From Frigididesulfovibrio sp031553235 (GTDB lineage: Bacteria; Desulfobacterota; Desulfovibrionia; Desulfovibrionales; Desulfovibrionaceae), in NCBI GenBank assembly GCA_031553235.1, contig JAVBLS010000014.1, positions 33,633-97,632 of the forward strand: DNA of 64,000 nucleotides. The letters run 5' to 3'. The notes beneath the pieces were generated by a model. The model searched no databases. It was not told the origin of the DNA and worked only from the letters and a program-made list of their open reading frames with translations. The position numbers and the translations under genes are program-made. This document shows, in pieces, positions 62,865 through 64,000 of the stretch. Numbering within the stretch: position 1 is the first letter of the stretch; the number at the start of each line of letters is the position of its first letter.

Positions 62865-63226
62865 AAGACAGCAGAGCAACAAAAACACGGCAAAGGGCCG
62901 AGCTGCCTGGTGGAACGGCGAGGCAAAAACAAAACAGATGTGGCTCCGGCCGATAAAACCGCCAGAACCGTCCGGAACGTGTTGGCCAAGAAGAATATCG
63001 GGCGCGGTATAAAAAACGCGCTTGTCATGCCGCCTGCAACACGCCCGCGATCTTTACGGGTCGCTCACAAGCGGCCGGCCAAGCGCTTACGACTTACGGC
63101 TCAAGTCAGACGCCGCATATATGTCTGCATCCGAACAAATGCCCAAAGTCGTTTCCCTTGACGGGGCGGGGCCATATATGGCCCCAAACTGTTCCAACCA
63201 CCAAATTGCTTTTTTGATTTTGGAAT
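62865..63226. other. gap between the serine hydrolase and GyrI-like genes
   Basis: No convincing gene. Contains an 18-base perfect palindrome GGGGCCATATATGGCCCC (63168-63185), which could end transcription from either side or bind a protein. Confidence 0.45.
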
Positions 63227-63736
63227 TCACCTGGCCGACACGGGGATGGCGATTTCCAGCTCGCCGGTTTGCAGAAAGCGCCGGTCGTAGTGTTCAAAGC
63301 AGGGCGCGGCCGGGTTCGGGGCATGGTTGTTTTGGCCGGGCAGCCAGACGGAGTACAGGTAATGATAGGCGTCGCCGATCTGGGCTAGGCCGGAAAGCTG
63401 GGTGAAGGCATAGAGCCCGGCCGGCAGGGTGAAGAACTCCAGGCCACTGTGTGTTTCCATGTTCGGCTTGGCGGGCACGGCCGCCGCGTAGTCAAAGGCG
63501 CCCGAGGCCGGGTCGGTGAGGAAGGACAGCCCGAACGATTCACCCAGGCAGGTTTCCTGCTGCGGCTCGACGGGGTCGGCGGTGCGGCAGAGAAGATTCT
63601 CCGCGAGCGGCATGAAGCGTTGCCACACGGCCGGGCAGTCCTTGGCGCATTTTTGCATATCGGTGGCGATGCGCAGGCCGATGAGATGCACTTCGGCGTG
63701 GGGGGCAACGGTGACGGTAAAGGGAGCGTTTGACAT
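63227..63736 (-). CDS. GyrI-like / effector-binding-domain protein
   Basis: 169 residues without DNA-binding helices. The N-terminal VTVAPHAEVHLIGLRIATDMQ and C-terminal FEHYDRRFLQTGELEIAIPV match the stand-alone GyrI-like effector-binding domain (SOUL/BmrR-type fold), which binds small amphipathic molecules or, in GyrI, gyrase. GGAGG precedes the ATG. Its ligand is unknown. It is unlinked in transcription to the tRNA genes, which carry their own terminator. Confidence 0.8.
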   Translation of the reverse strand: MSNAPFTVTVAPHAEVHLIGLRIATDMQKCAKDCPAVWQRFMPLAENLLCRTADPVEPQQETCLGESFGLSFLTDPASGAFDYAAAVPAKPNMETHSGLEFFTLPAGLYAFTQLSGLAQIGDAYHYLYSVWLPGQNNHAPNPAAPCFEHYDRRFLQTGELEIAIPVSAR

Positions 63737-63830
63737 GACGCCTCCAGGGGGACGGCCGCGTCGCTCGGCGCGGGGATATGGGTGGGATGGCGATGCCGGC
63801 CGGAATGCCGGGATACTTGGGCCGCTTGTG

Positions 63831-63854
63831 AAAAAGCCCCGGAAACCGGGGCTT
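63831..63854 (-). terminator. intrinsic terminator of the tRNA operon
   Basis: On the minus strand AAGCCCCGG, loop TTT, CCGGGGCTTTTT: a 7-bp GC stem followed by five T, eleven bases past the tRNA-Gly 3' end. Confidence 0.85.
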
Positions 63855-63862
63855 GCGGATCA

Positions 63863-64000
<138 letters not shown>

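Noticed and set aside
62910..63161. 83-codon plus-strand frame after the serine hydrolase
   Set aside because: No ribosome-binding site, a basic low-complexity product and no recognisable motif.

Overview
The window looks like a chromosomal segment of a GC-rich, strictly anaerobic member of the Desulfovibrionales (Desulfovibrio-type Desulfobacterota). This is inferred from gene content and order: an ATP synthase operon starting with b' and b and lacking the a and c subunits, a rod-shape operon ending in a bactofilin, a ferredoxin-dependent 2-oxoacid oxidoreductase, and a selenium/molybdenum hydroxylase maturation set. No phage, insertion sequence, CRISPR array or plasmid function is visible.

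Layout. (1) 1-5688, minus strand: a branched-chain amino acid catabolic operon in the order phosphate butyryltransferase, BrnQ transporter, ACT-domain protein, butyrate kinase, ferredoxin subunit, VorB, and the VOR beta subunit cut by the window edge. (2) 5689-20354: housekeeping and accessory genes. These are a possible structured RNA, a frameshifted GNAT gene with a C9/A9 tract, a fused double acyltransferase, YedF, a pseudouridine synthase, a truncated DUF1992 gene, an NTF2-like protein, a lipoprotein, RimO, a sensor kinase with a Rossmann-like N-terminus, RdgB, a PfpI-family protein, SlyD, PgpA, PurC, a molybdopterin-binding protein and an outer-membrane protein. (3) 20535-36736: a molybdenum-hydroxylase and purine region. 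It holds YqeB, YqeC and MocA, a three-subunit xanthine-dehydrogenase-type enzyme, XdhC, a sigma-54 activator with a degenerate receiver, PpiD, xanthine-guanine phosphoribosyltransferase, and a complete BMP-type ABC importer of the nucleoside class. (4) 36863-39221: a CDF cation exporter and a MATE exporter. (5) 39601-49358: dnaE, then mreB-mreC-mreD-mrdA-rodA-bactofilin. (6) 49471-55440: the atp operon with promoter and terminator. (7) 55599-64000: a PAS-GGDEF diguanylate cyclase, a leucine operon with an apparent attenuator leader (leuA, leuC, leuD, then leuB), a serine hydrolase, a GyrI-like protein, and tRNA-Gly and tRNA-Cys.

Working together. BrnQ imports branched-chain amino acids; after transamination the oxoacids would be oxidised by VOR to acyl-CoA, which Ptb and Buk convert to branched fatty acids with ATP formation. 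The leucine operon runs the opposite, biosynthetic way and appears controlled by a Leu-codon leader peptide. The hydroxylase genes, gpt and the nucleoside-type importer together suggest purine uptake and oxidation or salvage.

Beyond the genes, three families of dispersed intergenic repeats stand out. Family 1 is a ~145-bp near-palindrome with a conserved loop (three full copies, one partial), each full copy abutting a gene 3' end. Family 2 carries a small hairpin at each end (three copies plus fragments) and reaches into coding ends. Family 3 has two copies. Other notable points are the AUU start inferred for mreC, the leu attenuator, and the GNAT gene broken at a homopolymer tract.
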